Origin: Verrucomicrobiaceae bacterium
Lineage (GTDB): Bacteria > Verrucomicrobiota > Verrucomicrobiia > Verrucomicrobiales > Verrucomicrobiaceae
Reading direction: 5' to 3'
Length of the DNA stretch: 64,000 bases
Assembly: GCA_027490195.1 (NCBI GenBank)
Contig: JAIXYN010000077.1
Span: 52,537-116,536, forward strand
Below, piece by piece: positions 18,855 through 27,108 of the stretch. Below the pieces are notes generated by a model, which worked only from the letters and a program-made list of their open reading frames with translations, did no database searches and was not told the DNA's origin. Within the stretch, counting starts at the first letter, position 1; each line of letters opens with the position of its first letter. The position numbers were made by a program, and so were the translations under genes.

Positions 18855-19283
18855 GATCAAGGCCGCATGCCGGAGGTATGCGAGAGCTGTTCAAAGGCTC
18901 CTCGTTGGCGCTGGGCGGTTGAACGCTTCTCGCATACCTCCGGCATGCGTCTCTGAGCAGGGTGGTTCCATGGTCATAATCCGGTGGTTCCCGCTGCACC
19001 GCTTCGCGGTTTCGCTCCACCACCGGCTAATCTGTCTGCTCCCTCCGGGAGCCCGAGGTCGTGACATTATTGACCTTTGTGAGGTGGAGATAGCTGATCC
19101 AGCCAATGAGTATGCCCTCAATTGCGGGACTCTCAATGATGGGCGATTGCAGCCCACTCCCGAAATCAGGTTGAGGGAAACGAAACGCCAGCAGTGCTGG
19201 CGGAGCCTCATGATCGAGAACGAGGACAGACAAAGCTGCTCAACGGCACTCCACCACTCCACGTCTCTTGAACCAACACGCCT
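18855..19283. other. No gene recognised
   Basis: Between the transposase remnant and ftsB. Overlapping frames of up to about 120 codons exist on both strands but none has recognisable motifs. An imperfect inverted pair around CGCATGCCGGAGGTATGCGAGA (near 18865) and TCTCGCATACCTCCGGCATGCG (near 18930) would form a hairpin of about 20 bp. Confidence 0.45.
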
Positions 19284-19607
19284 CTAAAACCTCAGCACAA
19301 ACTCGCCTTCCTTCTGCAGGTGCAGGCGGTCGCGGGCGGCCATTTCGAGGTAGGCGGTGTCGTTTTTGATCCACTCCATGCGACGCAGGAGCTTGTCGCG
19401 GTCGGCTTGCAGCACGTCGCGCTGCCCTTTGAGCATTTCCAGCTTCACGCGCATCGCGTTCTGCGTGTCGATGGGGTTGTAGCACAGGACATACACCACG
19501 GGCACAATGAGCAGCAGCAGAACGAAGCGGGCCACCTTGAGGAATGCGCGCACCCAGCCTTCCCAGCGTGACTGGGGTTCGGATGCGCGCACTTCTCGGT
19601 AGTTCAT
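19284..19607 (-). CDS. FtsB/DivIC-like septum formation protein
   Basis: 107 residues: a short cytoplasmic N-terminus, one transmembrane helix (about 27-43, FVLLLLIVPVVYVLCY), then a coiled-coil (about 48-85) with heptad-spaced leucines, and a C-terminal YLEMAARDRLHLQKEGE block typical of FtsB/DivIC. These proteins link FtsL and FtsQ in the divisome. The ATG is six bases after the eno stop, so the two genes form an operon; eno-ftsB adjacency is common in bacteria and supports the call. Confidence 0.82.
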   Translation of the reverse strand: MNYREVRASEPQSRWEGWVRAFLKVARFVLLLLIVPVVYVLCYNPIDTQNAMRVKLEMLKGQRDVLQADRDKLLRRMEWIKNDTAYLEMAARDRLHLQKEGEFVLRF

Positions 19608-19613
19608 CAGGTA

Positions 19614-20900
19614 TTAGACTTTCATGCGGCCACCAAAGATGGCGTTCTCACCCAGTTCCTGCTCAATGCGCAGAAGCTGGTTGTACTTCGCGATACGATC
19701 GCTGCGGCTCATGGAGCCGGTCTTGATCTGGCCACAGTTTGTGGCGACGGCGAGGTCTGCAATGGTGTAGTCTTCGGTTTCACCGGAGCGATGGCTCATG
19801 ACGGCGGTGTAACCATGACGGTGGGCGAGCTCGACGGCGTCGAGGGTCTCGGTGAGGGAGCCGATCTGGTTCACCTTCACGAGGATGGAGTTTGCCACGC
19901 CCTGGTCGATGCCCTTCTGGAGGAATTCGACGTTGGTGACGAAGAGATCGTCGCCCACGAGCTGGGTGTTGGAGCCCAGTTCCTTGGTGATGACGCCCCA
20001 GCCTGCCCAGTCGTTTTCGGCGCAGCCGTCTTCGATGGAGATGATCGGGAACTTCTTCTTCAGTTCAGCATAGTAGGCCACGAGTTCGGCGGCGGTGCGC
20101 TCGGACTTGTCGGACTTCTTGAAGACGTACTTGTTCTTCTCCTTGTCGTAGAACTCGGAGGAGGCGACGTCGAGGGCGATGAAGATGTCTTCACCGAGCT
20201 TGTAGCCGGCCTTGTCCACCGCCTGGGCGATGACTTCGAGGGCGTGGTCCGCGCTCTTGAGGGTCGGGGCAAAGCCACCTTCGTCACCGACGGCGGTGCT
20301 CAGGCCCAGATCGTGCAGGATCTTCTTGAGGGCGTGGAAGACTTCGGAGCCGTAACGCAGAGACTCAGAGAAAGTCGGCGCGCCTTTGGGCATGATCATG
20401 AATTCCTGGAAATCGATCGGGGCATCGGAATGCGCGCCGCCGTTGATGATGTTCATCATCGGCACAGGCAGCACCTTGGCGTTCGGGCCGCCGATGTACT
20501 TGTAGAGGGGCTGGCCCAGGGTGGCAGCAGCGGCCTTGGCCACGGCGAGGGAGACGCCGAGGATGGCGTTCGCACCGCACTTGGCCTTGGTCTTGGTGCC
20601 GTCGACTTCGCGCATGGCGTTGTCGATGCCGACCTGGTCAAGGGCGTCTGCGCCGATGAGGGCGTCAGCGAGTTCATTGTTCACCGCATCGACGGCCTTG
20701 AGCACGCCTTTGCCGGAGAAACGCTTCTTGTCGCCGTCGCGCAGTTCGAGTGCTTCGTGTTCGCCGGTGCTGGCTCCGGAGGGGACTGCCGCACGGCCCA
20801 TGGCGCCGCCTTCGATGTAAACATCCACTTCAACAGTGGGATTGCCGCGTGAGTCGATGATTTCGCGTCCGATGATGCGAGAAATGGTGAGTTCGTCCAT
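19614..20900 (-). CDS. eno: Enolase
   Basis: 428 residues, full length. Interconverts 2-phosphoglycerate and phosphoenolpyruvate. Family signatures include IGREIIDSRGNPTVEVDV at the N-terminus, GGAHSDAPIDFQEFMIMP, metal ligands in ALDVASSEF, SIEDGCAENDW and VGDDLFVTN, and the catalytic-loop block SHRSGETEDYTIADLAV. It is transcribed ahead of the FtsB-like gene with a six-base gap. Confidence 0.98.
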   Translation of the reverse strand: MDELTISRIIGREIIDSRGNPTVEVDVYIEGGAMGRAAVPSGASTGEHEALELRDGDKKRFSGKGVLKAVDAVNNELADALIGADALDQVGIDNAMREVDGTKTKAKCGANAILGVSLAVAKAAAATLGQPLYKYIGGPNAKVLPVPMMNIINGGAHSDAPIDFQEFMIMPKGAPTFSESLRYGSEVFHALKKILHDLGLSTAVGDEGGFAPTLKSADHALEVIAQAVDKAGYKLGEDIFIALDVASSEFYDKEKNKYVFKKSDKSERTAAELVAYYAELKKKFPIISIEDGCAENDWAGWGVITKELGSNTQLVGDDLFVTNVEFLQKGIDQGVANSILVKVNQIGSLTETLDAVELAHRHGYTAVMSHRSGETEDYTIADLAVATNCGQIKTGSMSRSDRIAKYNQLLRIEQELGENAIFGGRMKV

Positions 20901-20990
20901 GAGGATAGATTATTTAAGTTTTGCTAATAATTAGGATTTTTCAAGAAGGTTTCCAGAAATCTCCGGGGGAGGGAGTTCATTGCACGGGCG

Positions 20991-21044
20991 GAGCGGAGGC
21001 GCAAATGGTTGGTTTTGACGATGCAGCAAGACATGGGCCATGAG
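20991..21044. repeat. 54-bp direct repeat, copy 1
   Basis: Begins GAGCGGAGGCGCAAATGGTT and ends with GACATGGGCCATGAG. It recurs at 21379-21432 with two differences. The pair flanks about 335 bp of AT-richer DNA upstream of eno. Confidence 0.75.
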
Positions 21045-21124
21045 CCCGCTGTGAAGTGGTCGAAAATGCCTCTGTACGGTATGGGCTTCAATTTCGACAT
21101 AAAGAGACAGGACGCCGAGGATTG

Positions 21125-21316
21125 TCACTTTAGGCAGTGGACATAGCTGGAGTATAACGAGGACTCAATAAACAGAGGAAGCCCGCGATCATATACAGCG
21201 TAGAAAACGGCGAGTGCCATAATCAGCCGAGCAGAAGCCAAAATAATAGGGGGGAGACCAGTCAGCCAAATTTGGAGACGGCAGTTTTTATCGTTTTTGC
21301 CACGATTTGCACTCAT
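21125..21316 (-). CDS. Possible small membrane protein
   Basis: 63 codons encoding a basic N-terminus and one hydrophobic stretch (PPIILASARLIMALAVFYAV). It lies between two 54-bp direct repeats in DNA that is AT-richer than its surroundings. No family recognised and no ribosome-binding site. It may be a small cargo gene or simply open by chance. Confidence 0.22.
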   Translation of the reverse strand: MSANRGKNDKNCRLQIWLTGLPPIILASARLIMALAVFYAVYDRGLPLFIESSLYSSYVHCLK

Positions 21317-21378
21317 AGTAAGCTAATAGGTCCCTCGTGTTGAGCGTCAAGCAAATTCTGGTAGCTTGACTCAGGTGA

Positions 21379-21432
21379 GAGCGGAGGCGCAAATGGTAGG
21401 TTTTAACGATGCAGCAAGACATGGGCCATGAG
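21379..21432. repeat. 54-bp direct repeat, copy 2
   Basis: Second copy of the repeat at 20991-21044, same orientation. After the repeat the sequence becomes very G-rich (GGTTTGGGGGGGGGC near 21465). Confidence 0.75.
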
Positions 21433-21622
21433 AGGCGCTGGGGAGGGGCCATCTTGGTCCCCGGTTTGGGGGGGGGCAGTGGGGCGGCACACGTGAATGA
21501 GATGGTAAAATCTATCGAGGTCCGCAAAACTCATTTCCGTTTAGCAGGCTGTTTCTTGATCAAGGATCACGGGCTTCGACTGCGGCTGCCTGAGGACAGC
21601 CAGCCCTGCGCTGGACCTGCGA

Positions 21623-22120
21623 GTGCCCAGCGCTAGGCAGTACTGGGAGCGCTGGTTTTTAACCGGCTCCGGGAAGCCCCGCCGCAAGAACAAGCGCCGC
21701 ATCTTCAGTGAGCTTCAATCCGCGTCGCAGCCCCAGCTCGAGCGCAAGGCGGAGAGCAACATGCGCATCGCCAAAGACGGCAAAAGCGGCGCCTACGTGA
21801 TCTTCTCCGAGCGCTGCCGCCACGCCTGCATCTCGCGCGATGACGCCCTGCGCTTCGAGTGGTCCGTGCCCGAAGGCATGCATGTGACCGTGGAGGCGGA
21901 AACGAAGGAGAGCAAAGCCGAGGCCGCACGGCAGACGGAAGGGATGGAGTGCCAGGCCGTCTTCGCCGGGTACTTTGGGCAAATGCCTTACTGCGAGCTG
22001 AAGCAACGCATCATGGCGAATGTCCACGTGGCTGAGCCGACCGCCAAACGCCGCATCAAACTTTGGCTGTCCATCGGGTTGATCAAGCAGGGATCAACGG
22101 CGTGTTATCTACGGGCTTGA
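21623..22120 (+). CDS. Uncharacterised protein, probably a fragment of a mobile-element ATPase/replication protein
   Basis: 165 codons. The C-terminal third (ELKQRIMANVHVAEPTAKRRIKLWLSIGLIKQGS) looks like the winged-helix tail found on RepA/AAA-type replication ATPases of integrated elements. SGAYVIFSERCRHACISRDD upstream resembles the end of such a domain. No Walker motifs are present and the N-terminus looks like random translation, so the gene is probably a 3' remnant. It sits in a gene-poor stretch beside repeats. Confidence 0.35.
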   Translation: MPSARQYWERWFLTGSGKPRRKNKRRIFSELQSASQPQLERKAESNMRIAKDGKSGAYVIFSERCRHACISRDDALRFEWSVPEGMHVTVEAETKESKAEAARQTEGMECQAVFAGYFGQMPYCELKQRIMANVHVAEPTAKRRIKLWLSIGLIKQGSTACYLRA

Positions 22121-22176
22121 AAAGCCAGGATCAGGATCAAACCAGGATCATGATCCTGCGTTGATCCTGATCCCAA

Positions 22177-22226
22177 TAGGATCACAGGATCAGTACCTAT
22201 ATATAGGTGCTGATCCTGTGATCCTA
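22177..22226. repeat. 50-bp near-perfect palindrome
   Basis: Two 25-base arms meet at the centre of CCTATATATAGG with a single wobble position. Each arm holds two GGATCA motifs. It lies within about 120 bp that are dense in GATC (22130-22262). It could extrude as a cruciform or form a 20-25 bp RNA hairpin. Confidence 0.9.
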
Positions 22227-22283
22227 GACCCAAACCCCAACGGGGTGGTGAATTGAGCCTGTGATCCTGTGAGCCTGCTGCAC

Positions 22284-22328
22284 GCTGTGAACTTGGTGCG
22301 AGCTGTGAACTTGGTGCGAGCTGTGAAC
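22284..22328. repeat. 18-bp tandem repeat, 2.5 copies
   Basis: The unit GCTGTGAACTTGGTGCGA is present twice exactly, followed by its first nine bases. It lies between the palindrome and the 3' end of the DUF1501 gene. Confidence 0.9.
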
Positions 22329-22352
22329 CTCCCGCTGGTGTCCCTCCCAAGA

Positions 22353-22430
22353 CGGACTTGGCAGGTCCTGCTTCTTGGTCATCTGCGGTGCCTCTTCAGA
22401 CGGGACTTGGCAAGTCCCGCTCCTTGTCAT
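22353..22430 (-). terminator. Duplicated short hairpins downstream of the DUF1501 gene
   Basis: Two related inverted repeats: one around GGACTTGGCAGGTCC (from about 22353) and a perfect one, CGGGACTTGGCAAGTCCCG, at 22401-22419. Both lie within 80 bases of the DUF1501 stop codon on its transcribed side. There is no T-run, so they may protect the mRNA 3' end or pause polymerase rather than act as classical terminators. Confidence 0.4.
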
Positions 22431-22432
22431 TG

Positions 22433-23728
22433 TTAGCCGAAGAGTTGGGTGATCGGCCTGCCCTTGTCCGCGACGGTGAAGGGGCGCTTGCTGGGGCTGT
22501 AGAGCACCTGATCCAGCGGAATGCCGAGGCCGTAGGCGATGGTGGCGTTGAAATCGGGAATTGTCACCGGATTGACGGTGGCTTCGAGGCCGGTGTCGTC
22601 GGTGGCGCCATAGACCTGGCCGCCACGGATGCCGCCGCCGGCCATCAGGCAGGTGAAGCCGCGTGCGTGGTGGTCGCGTCCATCGTTCGCATTGATCTCG
22701 GGGGTGCGGCCGAATTCGGTGGCCAGCACGACCATGGTATTTTGCAGCATGCCATGGGATTCCAAATCCTGCAGCAGGGTGCTGAGGGCGGAGTCGAGTT
22801 CGTCGCAGAGTTCCGGCACGCGGGTGAAATTGGCATTGTGGGTGTCCCAGCTACCAAAGGAGACTTCGACAAAGCGCACGCCGTGCTCGACCAGACGACG
22901 GGCGAGGAGGCAGCCTTGGCCGAAGCGGTCGCTGCCGTATTTGTTGCGCAGTGCCTCGGGTTCCGCGCTGAGGTCAAAAGCCTTGAGCTCCTCGCTCTTC
23001 ATCATCTTGAGGGCGTCGTCATACATGTCGGCGTAGGCGCGTACGTTTTTGACGTTGTAGGTCTCGGCAAACTGGCGGTCGAGCTGCTTGGCGGTGTTGA
23101 GGCGGCTGGTGAATCGCTCTTCCGTGAACCACTGGTTGGTCTTCACGTTGTTGATGCCGCTTTCGGGGTCGTTGATCATCAGCGGTGCAAAGCGGCTCTC
23201 AAAGAAGCCTGCGCCAGGATGGCGGCTGTCATTGCCGATCATCACACTGCCTGGCAGCGTGGGATTGCCCCGGTCCTGAAACTTCTGCAGCCAGGCACCC
23301 ATGGAGGGGTGGCGGATGCTGCTGCGCATGGTGTAGCTGGTGTGCTGGTAGTAGTTTCCCTGCTCATGCGCGCCCTGCGTCGTCATCATGCTGCGGATCA
23401 CGGCCAGCTTGTCCATCTGCCGGGCGATCAGCGGGATGTTTTCCGCGACGCGGATGCCATCGACGTTGGTGTTGATGACCTTGGTTAGGCCCATGACGTC
23501 CGCCTTCTCCGGCTTCGGGTCAAAGGTGTCCAGGTGGCTCATGCCGCCATTCATGTAAAGATAGATCACGTTGCGCGCCGTGGCCGCCTGCTTCAGCGGC
23601 GAAGCACCCTGCCCAGGGGCTGCCAGAATACGGGAGCCGAAGTGCGCTGCGGTGCTGACACCGAGAAAGGTTTTGGCGGCACCTGAGACAAACGTGCGGC
23701 GGCTGAGGTCATTGCGGAGAGGATTCAT
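22433..23728 (-). CDS. DUF1501 family exported protein
   Basis: 431 residues. The N-terminus LSRRTFVSGAAKTFLG is twin-arginine-like, indicating Tat export. The body has MNGGMSHLDTFDPKPE, the start of the sulfatase/alkaline-phosphatase-like DUF1501 fold, plus WDTHNANF and VLATEFGRTPEINANDGRDH with conserved His/Asp metal-ligand candidates. DUF1501 proteins are highly expanded in PVC bacteria and usually sit next to a DUF1549/DUF1553 cytochrome protein. Here that partner type is about 15 kb away (38826), so this copy appears solitary. Substrate unknown. Confidence 0.88.
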   Translation of the reverse strand: MNPLRNDLSRRTFVSGAAKTFLGVSTAAHFGSRILAAPGQGASPLKQAATARNVIYLYMNGGMSHLDTFDPKPEKADVMGLTKVINTNVDGIRVAENIPLIARQMDKLAVIRSMMTTQGAHEQGNYYQHTSYTMRSSIRHPSMGAWLQKFQDRGNPTLPGSVMIGNDSRHPGAGFFESRFAPLMINDPESGINNVKTNQWFTEERFTSRLNTAKQLDRQFAETYNVKNVRAYADMYDDALKMMKSEELKAFDLSAEPEALRNKYGSDRFGQGCLLARRLVEHGVRFVEVSFGSWDTHNANFTRVPELCDELDSALSTLLQDLESHGMLQNTMVVLATEFGRTPEINANDGRDHHARGFTCLMAGGGIRGGQVYGATDDTGLEATVNPVTIPDFNATIAYGLGIPLDQVLYSPSKRPFTVADKGRPITQLFG

Positions 23729-23880
23729 GGACAGGGCAGGGGATGAGGATTTGCCCTTTAACGCAGGTAGGCGGCGGAGTTATCACAAGATTTTCGGCCT
23801 GCTCGTCCGTGACCTGATCAACCAGCTTTCCCTGGCTTCCTCAACGTTGACAACCGAAGTGAGGACAGGGATACTCAAAC

Positions 23881-24129
23881 ATGAGTTCACTGGCCTTGGA
23901 AATTGATCTCGCGCTGCAACGTCTGGACCCGCCCAAAGCCTCCCGGCTTGAGCGACTGCTGCGCGATGGTCTGGCTCTGGCCTTGGGCGATGAAGCCCCG
24001 GTGATGCCCACGCCTTCCGCTACAGCCAGCAGCCGAAGCGAGTTGTTTGCGCGCCGGTTTGCGCCACTCAACGCGGTACCAGATCGTGATTTGAGCGACA
24101 TCGTGAACGAAAACCGTGGCGAATCATGA
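23881..24129 (+). CDS. Putative antitoxin of a PIN-domain toxin-antitoxin pair
   Basis: 82 residues, small and charged, overlapping the following PIN toxin gene by four bases (ATGA). The N-terminal half is helical (LALQRLDPPKASRLERLL) and the acidic C-terminus (VPDRDLSDIVNENRGES) could wrap the toxin. No ribbon-helix-helix, AbrB or Phd motif is obvious. Position is the main evidence for function. Confidence 0.6.
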   Translation: MSSLALEIDLALQRLDPPKASRLERLLRDGLALALGDEAPVMPTPSATASSRSELFARRFAPLNAVPDRDLSDIVNENRGES

Positions 24130-24560
24130 CCGTCACGGCGGACGCCAGCTTTCTTGTGTCGCTCTATGGCGTGGATGTAAACACCCCTGCCGCACGCGCT
24201 TGGATGGCAGCCAATGCGGAGCCGGTCTTGTTAACCGGAGCGCTGCGGTTTGAAACGGAGAATGCTCTGCGACTCGCCTGCTTTCGTGGACGCATCACGG
24301 CGGCAGAGCTGGCGCAGGCCTTGTCTGAGATCGAAAGTGATCTGGTACAAGGCATCCTCATCAGCGTTCCTCTGGCCTCGGACCTGCATTGGGAGGCCTG
24401 CCGGCGGATCAGCACTGCGCATACTCTCACCATGGGCTCTCGTGCTTATGACATCACCCACGTCGCTGCAGCGCTTGTGCTGAGAGCTGATGTGTTTTTG
24501 AGCTTCGATGGAAGGCAACGGACACTTGCAAAGCTGATGGGCTTGCATGTGGTGCCGTGA
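24126..24560 (+). CDS. PIN-domain ribonuclease toxin, VapC-like
   Basis: 144 residues. The PIN fold acidic set can be placed: Asp6 in TADASFLVSLY, a Glu in RFETENALRL (43 or 45), Asp109 in AYDITHVAAAL and Asp128 in LSFDGRQRTLAKLMGL. VapC enzymes cleave RNA, often tRNA or rRNA, when freed from the antitoxin. It is translationally coupled to the small upstream gene and converges on mutL with 22 bases between the stops. Confidence 0.85.
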   Translation: MTVTADASFLVSLYGVDVNTPAARAWMAANAEPVLLTGALRFETENALRLACFRGRITAAELAQALSEIESDLVQGILISVPLASDLHWEACRRISTAHTLTMGSRAYDITHVAAALVLRADVFLSFDGRQRTLAKLMGLHVVP

Positions 24561-24582
24561 GCGTGAGAAGTAGAGCGGTGTG

Positions 24583-26490
24583 CTACCCCGGCGCTCTCCG
24601 CCCAAATTTCCGCTCCAGCTCGCTGGTGGAAATCTGCACTAGGGTGGGGCGGCCATGCGGGCAGCAGTAGGGCATCTCGCAGGCGAAGAGGTCTTTGAGC
24701 AGCGCCTGCATCTCGGGGATGGAGAGCACGTCGTTGCTCTTGACAGAGGCGCGGCAGGCGATGGTGGCGATGGCATCTTCGCTCAGGCGCAGGCTGGAGG
24801 ATTTGGTGCTTAGACTGCTGAGCTCTTCGATCACCTGATCCAGCCAGGCGGCGGGATCGTCGGTCTTTAAAAACGAGGGCAGGGTTTCCACCTTGAAAAT
24901 GTTCGGGCCAAAGGGCTCGATCTCGATGCCCAGACGGTTGAGCGAGGGCAGATTCTGCCGCAGCAAATCGGCATCACGTGGCGTGGTTTGCAGCGTGACG
25001 GGCAGCAGCAGCCGCTGGCAGGGCACCCCGCCGGATTCGATGGCGCGGCGGAATTTTTCAAAGTTCACCCGTTCATGCGCGGCATGCTGATCCATGAGTA
25101 CGAGGCCTTCTTTGCCTTCCATCAGCACATACAGCTTCTGCAGCACGCCAATGATGCGGTACTCCGGGGCCTCAACGGGTTCAGCTTTGGCTGGGGCAGG
25201 GGGGGCTTCCTCTTCCTCTGCTTCCTGAGGGGGCGATGCTCTAGGGGCCTGCGGTTGAAGGACGGGAGCGCTGCGTCCAGCGGCGATTCTCTCCAGCACG
25301 TCGGCCACGCGATGAGAAACGGCTGGCTGCGGCTGCGGGGTAGATGCCGGTGCATCTGCGATATTGCGTAGCGGTGCTGACGAAACCGCCACCGGCATGG
25401 CAAACTGCTCCTGACGGCTGTCTGGCACCAGCGGCAATCGCGTTGCCGCAGGGATGGCCGGCACGGTGCGTGCAGGGGCATGGCCCGTGGGCAGTTTGGC
25501 CGCGTTCTCCAGCGTGTGGCTCACACAGCGGGAGATGGCATCCCGCACGCTGTGGCCATCATGAAAGCGCACCTCTTTTTTGGCCGGGTGAACGTTCACA
25601 TCAAACGCATGCGGATCCATCTGGATGAACAGAAAGGTGACCGGATACTGCCCTTTCATCAGCGCGGTGTGGTAGCCTTCGCGCAGGCCGTAGGAGATGC
25701 TGGCGCTTTCGATCGGGCGGCCGTTCAAATACGTGGTCTGCATCTGGCGGTTGGAGCGGCTCATGCCAGGCCCGCCGATGTAGCCGGACACAGTGATGCC
25801 CTGCACGGTGGTTTCCTCGACCTTCAGCAGGCGTGAGGCCAGCTCATCCCCCACCAGGCCACGAATGCGCTCCAGCATGTCGCGCGTGGCCGGCAGGTGC
25901 AGCACCAGCTCTCCATTGTGCGTCAGGGTGAAGGCCGTCTGCGGATTGGCGATGGCATGCAGCCGCAGTTGCTGCTCCACGTGGGCAAATTCCGTGTTCT
26001 CCGTGCGCAGGAATTTGCGGCGCGCAGGCACATTGAAGAACAAGGAGCGTGCCTCGATGACTGTGCCCGGAGCACCCCCGTGATCACGCACCGCCACCAG
26101 CTTGCCGCCATTCACCTCGATCTCCGTGCCCACCAGCGCCGATTTCTCACGGGTGGCAAGCCGGAAGCGCGACACGCTGGCGATGCTGGGCAGTGCCTCG
26201 CCACGAAACCCGAAGGTGTGGATCGCACCGAGGTCCTCCTTGGTCCGTATCTTGCTGGTGGCATGTCGCTCCAGACTCAGCATGGCGTCCTCCCGGTCCA
26301 TCCCGCTTCCATCATCCACAATGCGGATCATCGCGATGCCGCCGCGCTGGGCATGCACCTCGATGTGGTGGGCTCCGGCGTCCAGGCTGTTCTCCACCAG
26401 TTCGCGGACTAGCGCAGCCGGGCGCTCCACGACCTCGCCTGCAGCCACCTGGCTAGCGAGTGCGTCTGGAAGAATACGTATTTTTGACAT
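24583..26490 (-). CDS. mutL: DNA mismatch repair protein MutL, endonuclease type
   Basis: 635 residues from the ATG at 26490. The upstream extension to 26532 adds 14 atypical residues. GHKL ATPase motifs are LVENSLDAGA (31-40), VDDGSGMD (58-65) and TFGFRGEALPSI. After a Pro/Ala-rich linker (about 335-440) the C-terminal domain carries DQHAAHERVNFE, which matches the endonuclease signature DQHA-x2-E-x4-E, plus ACRASVKSND and CPHGRP. This is therefore a nicking MutL, as in bacteria without MutH, and not the E. coli type. No mutS lies in the window. Confidence 0.95.
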   Translation of the reverse strand: MSKIRILPDALASQVAAGEVVERPAALVRELVENSLDAGAHHIEVHAQRGGIAMIRIVDDGSGMDREDAMLSLERHATSKIRTKEDLGAIHTFGFRGEALPSIASVSRFRLATREKSALVGTEIEVNGGKLVAVRDHGGAPGTVIEARSLFFNVPARRKFLRTENTEFAHVEQQLRLHAIANPQTAFTLTHNGELVLHLPATRDMLERIRGLVGDELASRLLKVEETTVQGITVSGYIGGPGMSRSNRQMQTTYLNGRPIESASISYGLREGYHTALMKGQYPVTFLFIQMDPHAFDVNVHPAKKEVRFHDGHSVRDAISRCVSHTLENAAKLPTGHAPARTVPAIPAATRLPLVPDSRQEQFAMPVAVSSAPLRNIADAPASTPQPQPAVSHRVADVLERIAAGRSAPVLQPQAPRASPPQEAEEEEAPPAPAKAEPVEAPEYRIIGVLQKLYVLMEGKEGLVLMDQHAAHERVNFEKFRRAIESGGVPCQRLLLPVTLQTTPRDADLLRQNLPSLNRLGIEIEPFGPNIFKVETLPSFLKTDDPAAWLDQVIEELSSLSTKSSSLRLSEDAIATIACRASVKSNDVLSIPEMQALLKDLFACEMPYCCPHGRPTLVQISTSELERKFGRRAPG

Positions 26491-26625
26491 GTATTTCGAT
26501 AAAGTGCGGGATGTGAAGCGTAGCCATACCACAACCCAGAAATGTTACCTTGGATGCCGGATGGGGATTTGCAATCTCCGTGCTGCTCGGCCATCAGACA
26601 CATGCTTGCCATTGCCTGCTCACCC

Positions 26626-26958
26626 ATGATTTCCCTCACTTCCAGCGCCATCGAACATCTCAAATCCCTCATCGCAGAAAAGAACGCCGAAGCGGGCACC
26701 GGGCTGCGCCTGCGTGTGGAGAAAGGCGGCTGCGCTGGCATGCAGTACGTCATGGGCCTGGATCAGGCCAAAACCGACGACGAAGTGCAGTCGCAGGAGG
26801 GTGTCTCAATCATCATCGATCACGAGAGCCTCGGCTACTTGCGCGGCTGCCAGATCGATTACGTCGATTCCCTGGCAGATGCCGGATTCAAGCTCACCAA
26901 TCCCAATGCCGCCCGCAGCTGTGGGTGCGGCACGTCCTTTGAACCTCAGACTGCGTGA
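26626..26958 (+). CDS. IscA/HesB-like iron-sulfur cluster assembly protein
   Basis: 110 residues from the ATG at 26626. The three conserved cysteines of A-type Fe-S carriers are present: Cys in KGGCAGMQY and the pair in SCGCGTSF. The start MISLTSSAIEHLKSLI fits the family. The frame is open 28 codons further upstream without supporting sequence. It likely delivers Fe-S clusters to apo-proteins. No other Isc/Suf genes are nearby. Confidence 0.9.
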   Translation: MISLTSSAIEHLKSLIAEKNAEAGTGLRLRVEKGGCAGMQYVMGLDQAKTDDEVQSQEGVSIIIDHESLGYLRGCQIDYVDSLADAGFKLTNPNAARSCGCGTSFEPQTA

Positions 26959-27034
26959 ATCCAAGCCATGGATTTACTAACTCCCTTGGGCAAAATTGAA
27001 GCAATCTTGTTGCCAACTTATTCACAAAATTTCC

Positions 27035-27062
27035 TTTTCAAATTCCGTCAATATTGTAGAAT
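27035..27062 (+). promoter_or_regulatory. Candidate promoter in an AT-rich leader
   Basis: TTTTCA (27035-27040), a 16-base spacer, then TAGAAT (27057-27062) resembles a weak sigma-70 promoter. It sits in an AT-rich 110-base stretch that stands out from the GC-rich surroundings, just before the gene at 27109. Confidence 0.3.
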
Positions 27063-27108
27063 TTGAACATTCCTAATTTATAAAAACTAAAATTTTCGCA
27101 AAACTGTC

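Noticed and set aside
19791..20852. 353-codon frame antisense to enolase
   Set aside because: Enolase motifs are complete on the minus strand; the opposite frame is Gly/Glu/Val-rich low-complexity shadow sequence.
22284..22328. Start of a CRISPR array
   Set aside because: Only 2.5 copies of an 18-bp unit placed head to tail without spacers.
22358..23488. 376-codon frame antisense to the DUF1501 gene
   Set aside because: Shadow of a well-supported gene; no domain signature.
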